From Saprospiraceae bacterium UBA7687 (GTDB lineage: Bacteria; Bacteroidota; Bacteroidia; Chitinophagales; Saprospiraceae), in contig DLGT01000083.1 in assembly GCA_002482845.1 (NCBI GenBank), positions 1 to 64,000 of the forward strand: 64,000 bases of DNA, given 5' to 3'. Position numbers and translations under genes: made by a program. Under the pieces are notes generated by a model. The model did no database searches, had not been told where the DNA came from, and saw nothing but the letters and a program-made list of their open reading frames with translations. Shown piece after piece: positions 16,880 through 24,622 of the stretch. Within the stretch, counting starts at the first letter, position 1, and every line of letters begins with the position of its first letter.

Positions 16880-19045
16880 ATGAAAAATTTATTTACATTC
16901 ATCTTCATTTCATTATTTATGATTTGCTTACCAAAATTCGTTTCTGGTCAGAGTACCTCTGATTTATTTTCACGAAAGGGGTTGTCTATGAGTTCCATAT
17001 GGGTTGGAGACATGCTTGATTGGGGAGCTTTAGGGTCGACTTTTGAAGGCATAGATACGGTATGTGGAGGTAAGATTGTGATTAGATATATAGATAATTT
17101 TACTTCTAGAAAATATTATTACTACATAGATGGTGATAAAGTATATCGTCATTACAAATGCGAAAGTGCAGATGAGCTTTTGTATGATTTTGGTATGCAG
17201 ATAGGTGACACCATTAATAGTGGATTATATAACAAATATGTGCTTATAGAAAAATTGCCCATCACCCTATTAAATGGAGACTCGGCCACAAAATATGTAT
17301 TAAAAAGGAATGAAACTGTTTCAGAATGGGTCACTGGCATTGGTGGATTAAAATATGGATTTGGATTTTACAATCATAAATTTATTTGTGCAAAATTAAA
17401 TGGTGCGATTTTGTACGAACAACCTATACCAACCTTGATAGCCAATACTTATGATGTGGATTGTGATTACCTTTCATGCGTAAGACCAAAACTAAGTTAT
17501 ACGACCTCGGTCAATGATCATGAGGTGTTTTTTGAAAATACGTCAAGTTATGGAGACAAATATTTCTGGAGTTTTGGAGATGGAAGCACATCAACCGAAA
17601 AATCACCTACACATTACTATATGCAAAAAGGGTGTTACACTGTGACGCTTAAAGTTACGAATAGTTGTTTTCCTGAAGGATACACCATAAAAAACAATAT
17701 AGCTGTTTGTCCAGATGATGCATATATTTTATCAGACACCATACCACAAACATATCACTATAGTTTTTACAAAGTAAACGATCAAGTACTATTTTACACA
17801 ATAGGTACTAATTTGTTTAGGTCCGCCGATAGTGGCGAAACATGGGCTAAACAACCCATCTTATCTGATCTAAATGAAGAACGTGAAGCATTGATAATCA
17901 AAATGTGGGACGATAAACGAGGCATCATGGGTACAAATAATTTAAATTATCAAGAAAGCAAAAAATGCGTCATGATAACTGAAGATGGTGGTGAAACTTG
18001 GCAATTGAAAGTCAATGATTCATATTGGATCAATAATATTGCCCTAGACTCAGGCGGTATTGCTTGGGTATCTCCAGGTCGATATTACAAACACTATTAT
18101 CGAACATTTGATTTTGGAGTAACATGGCAAAAAATAAATTATACCTTAGAGAATGATATTGATGATTTTAAATATGTGTCTGGCGATACTATTATTGCTA
18201 GAGCGATTAAAGAAAAGCCAGTTGGAGTAGTTACGAGTTATATCTACACATCCTTTAACAATGGAAATACATGGAAACTAACTACTTTACCTCCCAATGT
18301 GTATGAATTCGAATTCGTGAATTCAAAAAAAGGAGTTTGTCTTACAAACAAAGGTTCATTCTTAATTACAAATGATGGTGGCGAAAGTTGGACGCCTACT
18401 GGAATCAACCAAAAAATAGTTTCATTCAGTATTTCGGGAGAAAAAAATGGTAGTTTTAGGAATGATATTGGACAAATCTATGTTACCAATGATTTTTTTA
18501 AAACGTATCAACCTATTGCTTGTGGAATAAAAACTTATGGGCTGCCACAAATTCTAGATGACACTTCCCTATTGGTTTTGTTTTTAAATACTAATTCTTC
18601 ACCAAATAATTTTGTAAGAATAGCAAAATCAACAAATTATCAAACCAATACTTGTAACAGTAGATTAGATAATGATGGAGATGGGTATGCGATAGAAGAA
18701 GATTGTGACGACCAAAACGCAGAGATAAACCCTGGAGCCACTGAAATAGCAGACAATGATATAGACGAAAATTGTGATGGTGCAATACTCTCTAATACAG
18801 TAAATATCCCATCAGAACTTCCATTCCAATTATATCCAAATCCTAGTTTTGGTGTCATTTATTTTAAATCTGTGCAGGACAGAAATGTAGATATTGAAGT
18901 ATTTAATGCCAATGGCATCATGGTTTTACAAAGAAAAGAAGTATTTCAATTGACAATAGATAACCTGAGTCAAGGCATATACTTATTTAAAGTGATGGAC
19001 AAAAGCCTGAATAAATTTTGGATAAAAAAGATCATACTCTTGTAA
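16880..19045 (+). CDS. T9SS-secreted protein with PKD and photosystem-II-stability/BNR-like repeats
   Basis: 721 residues. Signal peptide 1-24 (cleavage after FVSGQ or nearby). Residues about 35-195 form a beta-rich domain with the pattern LYDFGMQIGDT and WVTGIGG, also found twice in the protein at 20148. A PKD domain follows (about 210-278; YFWSFGDGSTS, HYYMQKGCYTVTLKV). Then come Ycf48/BNR-type propeller repeats with SxDxGxTW signatures (SADSGETW, TEDGGETW, TNDGGESW; about 300-550), a MopE-like motif (DGDGYAIEEDCDDQN, about 597-633) and a T9SS type A tail (LYPNPSFGVIYF to WIKKIILL, about 648-721). It is exported and anchored or released at the cell surface. No enzymatic motif is visible; adhesion or binding is likely but unproven. 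Confidence 0.82.
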   Translation: MKNLFTFIFISLFMICLPKFVSGQSTSDLFSRKGLSMSSIWVGDMLDWGALGSTFEGIDTVCGGKIVIRYIDNFTSRKYYYYIDGDKVYRHYKCESADELLYDFGMQIGDTINSGLYNKYVLIEKLPITLLNGDSATKYVLKRNETVSEWVTGIGGLKYGFGFYNHKFICAKLNGAILYEQPIPTLIANTYDVDCDYLSCVRPKLSYTTSVNDHEVFFENTSSYGDKYFWSFGDGSTSTEKSPTHYYMQKGCYTVTLKVTNSCFPEGYTIKNNIAVCPDDAYILSDTIPQTYHYSFYKVNDQVLFYTIGTNLFRSADSGETWAKQPILSDLNEEREALIIKMWDDKRGIMGTNNLNYQESKKCVMITEDGGETWQLKVNDSYWINNIALDSGGIAWVSPGRYYKHYYRTFDFGVTWQKINYTLENDIDDFKYVSGDTIIARAIKEKPVGVVTSYIYTSFNNGNTWKLTTLPPNVYEFEFVNSKKGVCLTNKGSFLITNDGGESWTPTGINQKIVSFSISGEKNGSFRNDIGQIYVTNDFFKTYQPIACGIKTYGLPQILDDTSLLVLFLNTNSSPNNFVRIAKSTNYQTNTCNSRLDNDGDGYAIEEDCDDQNAEINPGATEIADNDIDENCDGAILSNTVNIPSELPFQLYPNPSFGVIYFKSVQDRNVDIEVFNANGIMVLQRKEVFQLTIDNLSQGIYLFKVMDKSLNKFWIKKIILL

Positions 19046-19078
19046 TTTATTTAGGCATAAAATTCTCCGTAGATCTTA

Positions 19079-19086
19079 TATCTTTG
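19079..19086 (+). promoter_or_regulatory. -7 box of folB
   Basis: TATCTTTG fits TAnnTTTG, 24 bp before the folB ATG at 19110. Confidence 0.5.
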
Positions 19087-19109
19087 CTTCTCATAAAATA
19101 TAACAGCTT

Positions 19110-19460
19110 ATGAAAACCAAAGTAGCCATCCGAGGAGCGGAGTTTTATGCTTATCATGGATTTTATGAAGAAGAACGCAAAGCTGGTAATACCTTTATTA
19201 TAGATGCCGAGGTGACACTAAAAACTTTTGATTCATCAGATGACAATATCCTTGATACGGTCAATTACGAACAACTATATACCATCGCCAAAGAAGAGAT
19301 GTCCAAAACTCAAAAACTTTTGGAAACCGTAGTCTTTAACATCATCCATAGATTTAAGGCAGAATTACCTGGTATCGTTTCAGCTACTGTACGAATGGAA
19401 AAGATAGCACCGCAACTTGGTGGTAAAGTGGCAAAATCCGTGGTGGAGATGGCGTATTAA
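19110..19460 (+). CDS. folB: Dihydroneopterin aldolase
   Basis: 116 residues, the usual length. The start VAIRGAEFYAYHGFYEEERKAGN carries the YAYHGFYxEE motif of FolB, with the catalytic Glu and Lys region further on (KIAPQLGGKVAKSVVEM, where GGK holds the conserved lysine). It converts 7,8-dihydroneopterin to 6-hydroxymethyl-dihydropterin and glycolaldehyde in folate synthesis, in the cytoplasm. It is a single-gene unit with its own -7 box. About 480 bp downstream there is a diverged copy of its last 22 codons (19939-20004). Confidence 0.92.
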   Translation: MKTKVAIRGAEFYAYHGFYEEERKAGNTFIIDAEVTLKTFDSSDDNILDTVNYEQLYTIAKEEMSKTQKLLETVVFNIIHRFKAELPGIVSATVRMEKIAPQLGGKVAKSVVEMAY

Positions 19461-19615
19461 ACATAACCTTTAAAAGAAATAGGACATTAATAAATATTAA
19501 TTACGCTAGTACTTTCTAGGTATAGCTAGTGTTCTCAAAGAAATTATTACAAAATTCAGTGGAGAAACACTTATAATGCTGTACATCAAAGGTTATGACT
19601 TCAACGAATTCTAAT

Positions 19616-19747
19616 GGAAGTTGATATGGAGTTGATATGGAGTTCTATTGGAGCGCATACGTAGTTCCTATGGAGTTCCTATGGAGTTGCATCGGGTCAA
19701 CGTCGGGTCAACGTCGGGAGAAGGTCGGGAGAAGGTCGGGACAACCC
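19616..19747. repeat. Array of 11-bp units, copy 2
   Basis: A GG dinucleotide recurs every 11 bp: first G at 19616, 19628, 19639, 19650, (gap of 22), 19672, 19683, 19694, 19705, 19716, 19727 and 19738. Unit sequence drifts along the array: GTTGATATGGA twice, GTTCCTATGGA twice, GTTGCATCGGG, TCAACGTCGGG twice, AGAAGGTCGGG twice, then ACAACCC. Neighbouring units are the most alike, as expected from stepwise tandem growth. The right end matches the array at 611-664 in opposite orientation. No open frame uses it. Confidence 0.8.
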
Positions 19748-19938
19748 TATTAATTATTGGAGTAAAAATGGCAGGAATTTAGCGTTTCCAGCTTCGATTG
19801 CATGGTTTACAACAAAAAATACTCGCAATCAAAAATAGTCTTTTTCTCTGAGATCAAGTGAATTAATTTGTATTATTTTAAAAGAAAATAAAAAGACATA
19901 AGTCCATAATAACTGGTATAATTTTTCTATTTTTTAGT

Positions 19939-20004
19939 ATGGAAAAGATATCACTACAACTTGGCGGTAAAGTGACAAAATCTGTGGTGGAGATGGCGTA
20001 TTAA
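19939..20004 (+). pseudogene. Duplicated 3' end of folB
   Basis: A 22-codon frame (MEKISLQLGGKVTKSVVEMAY plus stop) copies the end of folB (19395-19460) with three amino-acid changes and some silent ones; similarity continues a few bases past the stop. Upstream sequence is unrelated, so the rest of the gene is missing. It lacks the catalytic start of FolB and is a remnant of a duplication. Confidence 0.85.
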
Positions 20005-20120
20005 ACATTAAATATATTATATTGACTTTACTAAAATCAAGGAACTAACGTAATAAATCAATGATATACCAACATATTTTTGTTTGTTTTACAAGTTATT
20101 TCAAAATCTATCTTTATATT

Positions 20121-20128
20121 TACATTTG
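20121..20128 (+). promoter_or_regulatory. -7 box of secreted-protein gene
   Basis: TACATTTG fits TAnnTTTG, 20 bp before the ATG at 20148. Confidence 0.5.
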
Positions 20129-20147
20129 AAATACAAAAATATACAAC

Positions 20148-21506
20148 ATGAAAGCACTTCATAGCTTAATCCTAACATTAATTTTCATGTATCATGTCAA
20201 AGCACAAGACTGTACTACTCTTACATTTGTAAATCCTGATAATATCCTGAAATACATCACCTATCTTCCTGGAGGTTCTGTAGGTTTTGCAAAGGTGACA
20301 TTCTCAAAAGATAGTTTTTTGTTAAGTCAGAAATACTATCGAAAGTTAATAGTACTAGATTATAATGTCTATGAACTGACTGAAGATCACTTTTTTAGGG
20401 AGGATAGGGGTAAAGTGTATCTCTATCAGAATGGGATGGAGACCTTAATGTATGACTTATGTTTGAATATTGGAGATCGTTTTAATGGCGAATGGGAAGT
20501 CACATCTAAAATACCCATATCTACCGATGGTGGAGCAACCACAAGAAATCAAATTATATTACAACATAATTCTAATGGATTCCAAAAGTGGGTAGAAGGT
20601 ATAGGTGGTGTTAAAATCGTACTTTCTTCTTTAAATATGATATTATGTGAATATTATACTAAAAACCAAAATCAAGTGTATTATGAACCCACTAACAATT
20701 GTATTTCACCTGTAAAAACAAGCCACGTCGACCATGAAAACATATGGCATCTTACGGTACCTCAATGGGTAAATCCTGGCTATGACTATTGGTTGTCCTT
20801 TTCCAAAGACAGTTTTCTTTTAGATCAAAGATACTACAGAAAACAGTTAAGGAAAAAAAATAATAATGATGAATGGGAAGAAACCAATTTCTACTTTCGA
20901 GAATATTTAGGTAGGGTTTTCACAAAATATAAAGACAACAATGAAGTTTTGTCCTATAATTATGCTGCAGAAGTGGGAGATACACTCTATTCAATCCAAT
21001 CCCCAAATAACCATTTTATAGTTTCTGAAATTGAAAACATCATCATGCTAGATGGCACCACAAGACGCAAGTTGACCGTCAATAGTGACTGCGGCTCTGA
21101 CGGGACGTTAGTAACATGGATAGAAGGAATAGGCGAAACACAGTCTTTAGATGGACTAGAAATAGGTTGTATCGTATATGATCCAGTGCCACAATTTAAT
21201 TGCCTACTGACCAATAACCAAATCGTTTACTCCAACGGTTTCTGTATTTCTTCTACAGAACCGACAGATAATCAAGTCAATATAACTTTACTGCCTAATC
21301 CCACAACTGACCACATTCAAATACTAGGAAATCTTCAGACTATGAAATCTATCCAAATATCTGATATCTCAGGACGAATTATGTTAGAAAAGTTCATTCA
21401 AAACGAGCCTTCCATCAATGTAGATCCGCTAGCTTCAGGTGTCTATATTTGTAAGGTTGAATGGAAGAATGGTAAAAGTCAAAGTATAAGATTCGTAAAG
21501 CAATGA
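20148..21506 (+). CDS. T9SS-secreted protein with two copies of an uncharacterised beta domain
   Basis: 452 residues. Signal peptide 1-19 (cleavage after VKAQ). Two homologous segments (about 50-185 and 215-350) each open with FSKDSFLLxQxYYRK, continue with a FRExxGxV motif and a GD, and close with WxEGIG, so the domain arose by internal duplication. The same domain occurs once in the protein at 16880. A T9SS type A tail follows (LLPNPTTDHIQI to SIRFVKQ, about 380-452). The protein should be exported across the outer membrane. No catalytic motif is recognised; the role is unknown. Confidence 0.78.
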   Translation: MKALHSLILTLIFMYHVKAQDCTTLTFVNPDNILKYITYLPGGSVGFAKVTFSKDSFLLSQKYYRKLIVLDYNVYELTEDHFFREDRGKVYLYQNGMETLMYDLCLNIGDRFNGEWEVTSKIPISTDGGATTRNQIILQHNSNGFQKWVEGIGGVKIVLSSLNMILCEYYTKNQNQVYYEPTNNCISPVKTSHVDHENIWHLTVPQWVNPGYDYWLSFSKDSFLLDQRYYRKQLRKKNNNDEWEETNFYFREYLGRVFTKYKDNNEVLSYNYAAEVGDTLYSIQSPNNHFIVSEIENIIMLDGTTRRKLTVNSDCGSDGTLVTWIEGIGETQSLDGLEIGCIVYDPVPQFNCLLTNNQIVYSNGFCISSTEPTDNQVNITLLPNPTTDHIQILGNLQTMKSIQISDISGRIMLEKFIQNEPSINVDPLASGVYICKVEWKNGKSQSIRFVKQ

Positions 21507-21537
21507 GTTTTTTGCCATTACCTCACCTTTCTTAATC

Positions 21538-21870
21538 TCACTCCGCACCTACAGGTGCTAGTTGTACTCTAAGTCCATCTATCTCTTCACTTATCTTAAT
21601 CTGACAACCAAGTCTAGAATTAGATTTGACAAAAAAGGCTTGGTCTAGCATGTTTTCTTCATCTTCAGATGCTTCTGATAAGGTATGATCACTTAGGATG
21701 TACATGTGACATGAAGCGCATAAGGCCATTCCACCGCAAGTTCCTTCTACAGGTAGATCATAAGATTTGCACACTTCCATCATGTTCATGGCCATATCGG
21801 TAGGCGCTAAAAGTGGATGTTCGATACCTTCACGATCTACTACGGTCACATTTATTATATTGTCTTCCAT
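21538..21870 (-). CDS. 2Fe-2S ferredoxin
   Basis: 110 residues from the ATG at 21870; a TTG at 21897 would add nine residues without support. The [2Fe-2S] ligands are visible: Cys45, Cys51, Cys54 (GTCGGMALCASC) and Cys89 (RLGCQI), the C-x5-C-x2-C pattern of adrenodoxin/Isc-type ferredoxins. It is a small cytoplasmic electron carrier. The reductase gene lies 68 bp upstream in the same direction, so the two very likely form an NADPH-to-ferredoxin electron path feeding an unidentified acceptor. Confidence 0.85.
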   Translation of the reverse strand: MEDNIINVTVVDREGIEHPLLAPTDMAMNMMEVCKSYDLPVEGTCGGMALCASCHMYILSDHTLSEASEDEENMLDQAFFVKSNSRLGCQIKISEEIDGLRVQLAPVGAE

Positions 21871-21938
21871 GCCATTATTTGAAAAATAAGAATGCAAATG
21901 TAGTTATAATTGTCTTATTAAAGATGAAAATTACCAAA

Positions 21939-22946
21939 CTACTCAAACCCATTGACACCCGCGACAGTAGTGTACTTAAATGACAGTTTTTGATCTGGGT
22001 ATATGTATTTGAATGCAGACTGGACCATTAGCGTACCTTCGTGAAATCCACATAATATCAATTTGAGTTTGCCAGGATAGGTATTGATATCACCGATGGC
22101 ATAAATACCTAGTACATTTGTGCTGTAGTCCAATGTGTCCACCACTATAGCATTATCTTTTATTTCGAGTCCCCATTCGCCGATAGGACCTAGTTTTGGA
22201 GCAAGGCCGAACAAGGGAATAAAATGATCTACCTTGTAACTATAAGGTTCCTTACCATCTTCTTCTATCATGATTTCTTTGAGAACGCCATTACCACCCA
22301 GACCTACTGCTTGCGCATTTGTGATAAGATTGATTTTTCCAGAATGGGCTAGTTCCATCACTTTTTCTACCGAATCCAAAGCACCTCGGAACGAAGTCCT
22401 ACGATGTACAAGCGCGACTTCATCGGCAATATCCGCAAGGATAATACTCCAGTCAAGCGCTGAATCTCCACCACCAGCTACTAATACTTTTTTGCCGCGA
22501 TATTTTTCTGGATCTTTGATGATATAATCCACACCTTTGTCTTCGTAGGTGTCTATATTATCGATAGGAGGTTTGCGTGGCTCAAAACAGCCAAGGCCAC
22601 CAGCGATAGCTATCACGGGAGCACAGATTTCCGTCCCTTTGCTAGTGGTGAGTTTATAAAGTTTGTCATCTATCTTTTCTAACTTTTCTGCCCGCTCGCC
22701 TAGTGTAAATCCTGGCTTGAATGGTTCAATTTGTTTCATTAGATTGTCTACTAGATCACCAGCTAATACGGATGGGTAACCGGGTATATCGTAGATAGGT
22801 TTTTTAGGATAAATTTCAGTCAACTGGCCGCCTGGTTGACCCAATGAATCTACCAAATGGCATTTTAGCTTTAACAAACCAGCTTCGAAAACTGTAAATA
22901 GACCAACAGGTCCAGCGCCTATAATTAAAATATCTGTGTGAATCAT
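21939..22946 (-). CDS. Thioredoxin-reductase-like ferredoxin-NADP+ reductase
   Basis: 335 residues from the ATG at 22946; the frame extends two codons to a TTG. The FAD-binding motif is at the N-terminus (ILIIGAGPVGLF), the NADP-binding motif in the middle (VLVAGGGDSALDW) and AIGDINTYPGKLKLIL near the C-terminus. It lacks the CxxC redox pair of thioredoxin reductases, as expected for the ferredoxin/flavodoxin reductase type 2 branch. It is followed by the 2Fe-2S ferredoxin gene, its likely partner. Cytoplasmic. Confidence 0.87.
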   Translation of the reverse strand: MIHTDILIIGAGPVGLFTVFEAGLLKLKCHLVDSLGQPGGQLTEIYPKKPIYDIPGYPSVLAGDLVDNLMKQIEPFKPGFTLGERAEKLEKIDDKLYKLTTSKGTEICAPVIAIAGGLGCFEPRKPPIDNIDTYEDKGVDYIIKDPEKYRGKKVLVAGGGDSALDWSIILADIADEVALVHRRTSFRGALDSVEKVMELAHSGKINLITNAQAVGLGGNGVLKEIMIEEDGKEPYSYKVDHFIPLFGLAPKLGPIGEWGLEIKDNAIVVDTLDYSTNVLGIYAIGDINTYPGKLKLILCGFHEGTLMVQSAFKYIYPDQKLSFKYTTVAGVNGFE

Positions 22947-23137
22947 TTGCAAATTTATGAATAACGCAGCATCTGCTGCTTACTAGAGAGAAACATTAAC
23001 ATTCGATTTACATTGTTGGTTGCAAAAATAATCGTTGTTTATCATTTCAGAACATGATTTTTGAAAGCATGATACATGATAAAGATCATAATTATTTGCA
23101 AGTATTACATGTAATTTCGTAGTAAAATTGGCTTTTT

Positions 23138-23254
23138 ATGACAAATATTTTAGTGATTGTTATCATCCTACATCTCATAGCTGGATTTGGCTTTGTGCTA
23201 TGGAAAGTAGCAGGCCCTGTCAAGAAAGATGATGAAAAAAAGGAAAAGGAATAG
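23138..23254 (+). CDS. Small single-pass membrane protein (38 residues)
   Basis: ATG at 23138 to TAG at 23252-23254. The protein opens MTNILVIVIILHLIAG, one hydrophobic helix of about 20 residues, then LWKVAGPVKK and a highly charged tail KDDEKKEKE. This helix-plus-charged-tail form is common for real small membrane proteins, and the gene fits the gap between the reductase and a convergent glycosyltransferase gene. No family recognised. The minus-strand frame over the same bases looks like a shadow. Confidence 0.5.
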   Translation: MTNILVIVIILHLIAGFGFVLWKVAGPVKKDDEKKEKE

Positions 23255-23290
23255 TATAATAAGGTGTATTCCAAAATTACACTTAGTTTA

Positions 23291-23306
23291 ACCCTGACCC
23301 TAAAGG
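23291..23306. repeat. ACCCTGACCCTAAAGG motif
   Basis: The same 16-bp word occurs at 35082-35097 inside a terminator loop. Both copies sit between convergent genes. Possibly a fragment of a dispersed palindromic element. Confidence 0.4.
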
Positions 23307-23358
23307 TGACAAAATGAATTTTAAATTAATTTGTGTGCAAAAATTATATCCACTCGAA

Positions 23359-24330
23359 TTATTGAATGGTTCTATTGGTATCAATGTCTAGCATACACTT
23401 GAAATGACCTTTTGGGCATTGCTCAAATCCTAATTTTGAGCAAGGACGACAAGAAAGATTTGATACTTGAATATCTATGCTTTTTGATGTGTTTTTGGAC
23501 CCATAAAATGGAAACATGCCAAACTCAGGAATGGTATTTCCCCAAAGCATGATGATCTTTTTTTGAAGTGCTGCAGCAATATGCATCAATCCTGTATCTC
23601 CCGTCACGACTCTATCTGCATGTTTGACGATACCTGCGCTGACTCCAAGTCCTATTTTGCCACAATAATTGATGACTTTTTCAGGAAATTCCGTTGATAA
23701 TTGGTCTGCAAGTTCGGCTACATCTTTGCCTCCAAGGAGAATCGTATGTTTGTCATATAGTGCTATGATCTCTTCACATTTTTCTTTTGGAATTCTCTTG
23801 GTAAAGTAAGTTGCACCTAATACTAATACTTGATAATGAATGCCTTGCACTAATTCTTGAGCATCGTATTCATCTTCAGGCATAATAAAGTAGTCTAAAC
23901 CTTCTCCATCGTCGCTGACACCAATTTCTAGTAAGGATTCAAAATATCTATCGACAAGATGTTTCCCACTTGGCAGCCTGTTGATTTTAAGATTTACGGC
24001 AAGCCATTTATTAATATTCATTTTGTCAAATCTTATCGTCTTACATGCCAATGCTGAACAAATTTTGTAAGACCTAAGATTTTTTTGTAGATCGATGACT
24101 AGGTCATATTGTTCCGCCTTTAAAATATTTATAGTTTCTTGGATATTCTCCTTTAGGTGGTGAATGTGATCTATGTAAGGATTTTCATGAATAACATGAG
24201 CAAAAGATGGTTTGATGAGAAAATGAATTTCTGCACCCAATTGATTTTTGACACAACGTACTACAGGAGTTGTAAGCACTACATCACCAATAGAGCTGAA
24301 CCTTATGATTAGAATTTTTTTTGTATTCAA
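23359..24330 (-). CDS. Glycosyltransferase family 9 (heptosyltransferase-like)
   Basis: 323 residues, starting at a TTG (24330); ILIIRFSSIGDVVLTTP directly after it is the classical GT9 N-terminus, so the start is sound. The donor-binding half includes VTGDTGLMHIAAALQKKIIMLWGNT, typical of ADP-heptose:LPS heptosyltransferases. The Cys-rich end (LSCRPCSKLGFEQCPKGHFKCM) is common in this group. It should add a sugar to the lipopolysaccharide core or a surface glycan at the inner face of the inner membrane. The donor sugar cannot be fixed from sequence. It stands alone. Confidence 0.85.
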   Translation of the reverse strand: MNTKKILIIRFSSIGDVVLTTPVVRCVKNQLGAEIHFLIKPSFAHVIHENPYIDHIHHLKENIQETINILKAEQYDLVIDLQKNLRSYKICSALACKTIRFDKMNINKWLAVNLKINRLPSGKHLVDRYFESLLEIGVSDDGEGLDYFIMPEDEYDAQELVQGIHYQVLVLGATYFTKRIPKEKCEEIIALYDKHTILLGGKDVAELADQLSTEFPEKVINYCGKIGLGVSAGIVKHADRVVTGDTGLMHIAAALQKKIIMLWGNTIPEFGMFPFYGSKNTSKSIDIQVSNLSCRPCSKLGFEQCPKGHFKCMLDIDTNRTIQ

Positions 24331-24594
24331 GGTGTAAAATGATTTTTTGAAATTGATGAGTGAAGATATAAGAACTTGATTTTAGGTGCTTATATCGGCT
24401 TCGTCCTTATTTTTTTGACTCTACGAATTTATCATCCTAAAGATTAAAAGGACATATCCAAAAGATCTAATTGTTAATGCAAAGTTACTTACAATTCACA
24501 TCATAAAAGTTATTCTCGTCATTTATTCTTTGAAATTATCTACTTATTTCCGTTAAAGTTATCTGATATCAATTTCCATTCAAAATCTTAATCA

Positions 24595-24602
24595 TATCTT
24601 TG
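24595..24602 (+). promoter_or_regulatory. -7 box of CBM9/barrel gene
   Basis: TATCTTTG fits TAnnTTTG, 20 bp before the TTG start at 24623, which supports that unusual start codon. Confidence 0.5.
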
Positions 24603-24622
24603 CACAATCAAAATATCTTAGA

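Larger units (their letters stand above)
19461..20147. other. Repeat-bearing intergenic region
   Basis: No complete gene. It holds the larger 11-bp array (19616-19747), a duplicated scrap of folB (19939-20004) and the promoter of the next gene. This pile-up suggests past duplication and deletion. Confidence 0.65.

Noticed and set aside
19616..19747. 11-bp array as a CRISPR array
   Set aside because: Units are contiguous without spacers, far too short for CRISPR repeats, and no cas gene is present.
22950..22957. TAAATTTG as promoter of the ferredoxin reductase gene
   Set aside because: It overlaps the start codon region, so the start point would fall at or inside the gene; probably chance.
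23092..23274. 60-residue minus-strand frame over the small membrane gene
   Set aside because: Its start has only Ser/Phe runs, and the plus-strand frame has a clean helix and charged tail; at most one is real.
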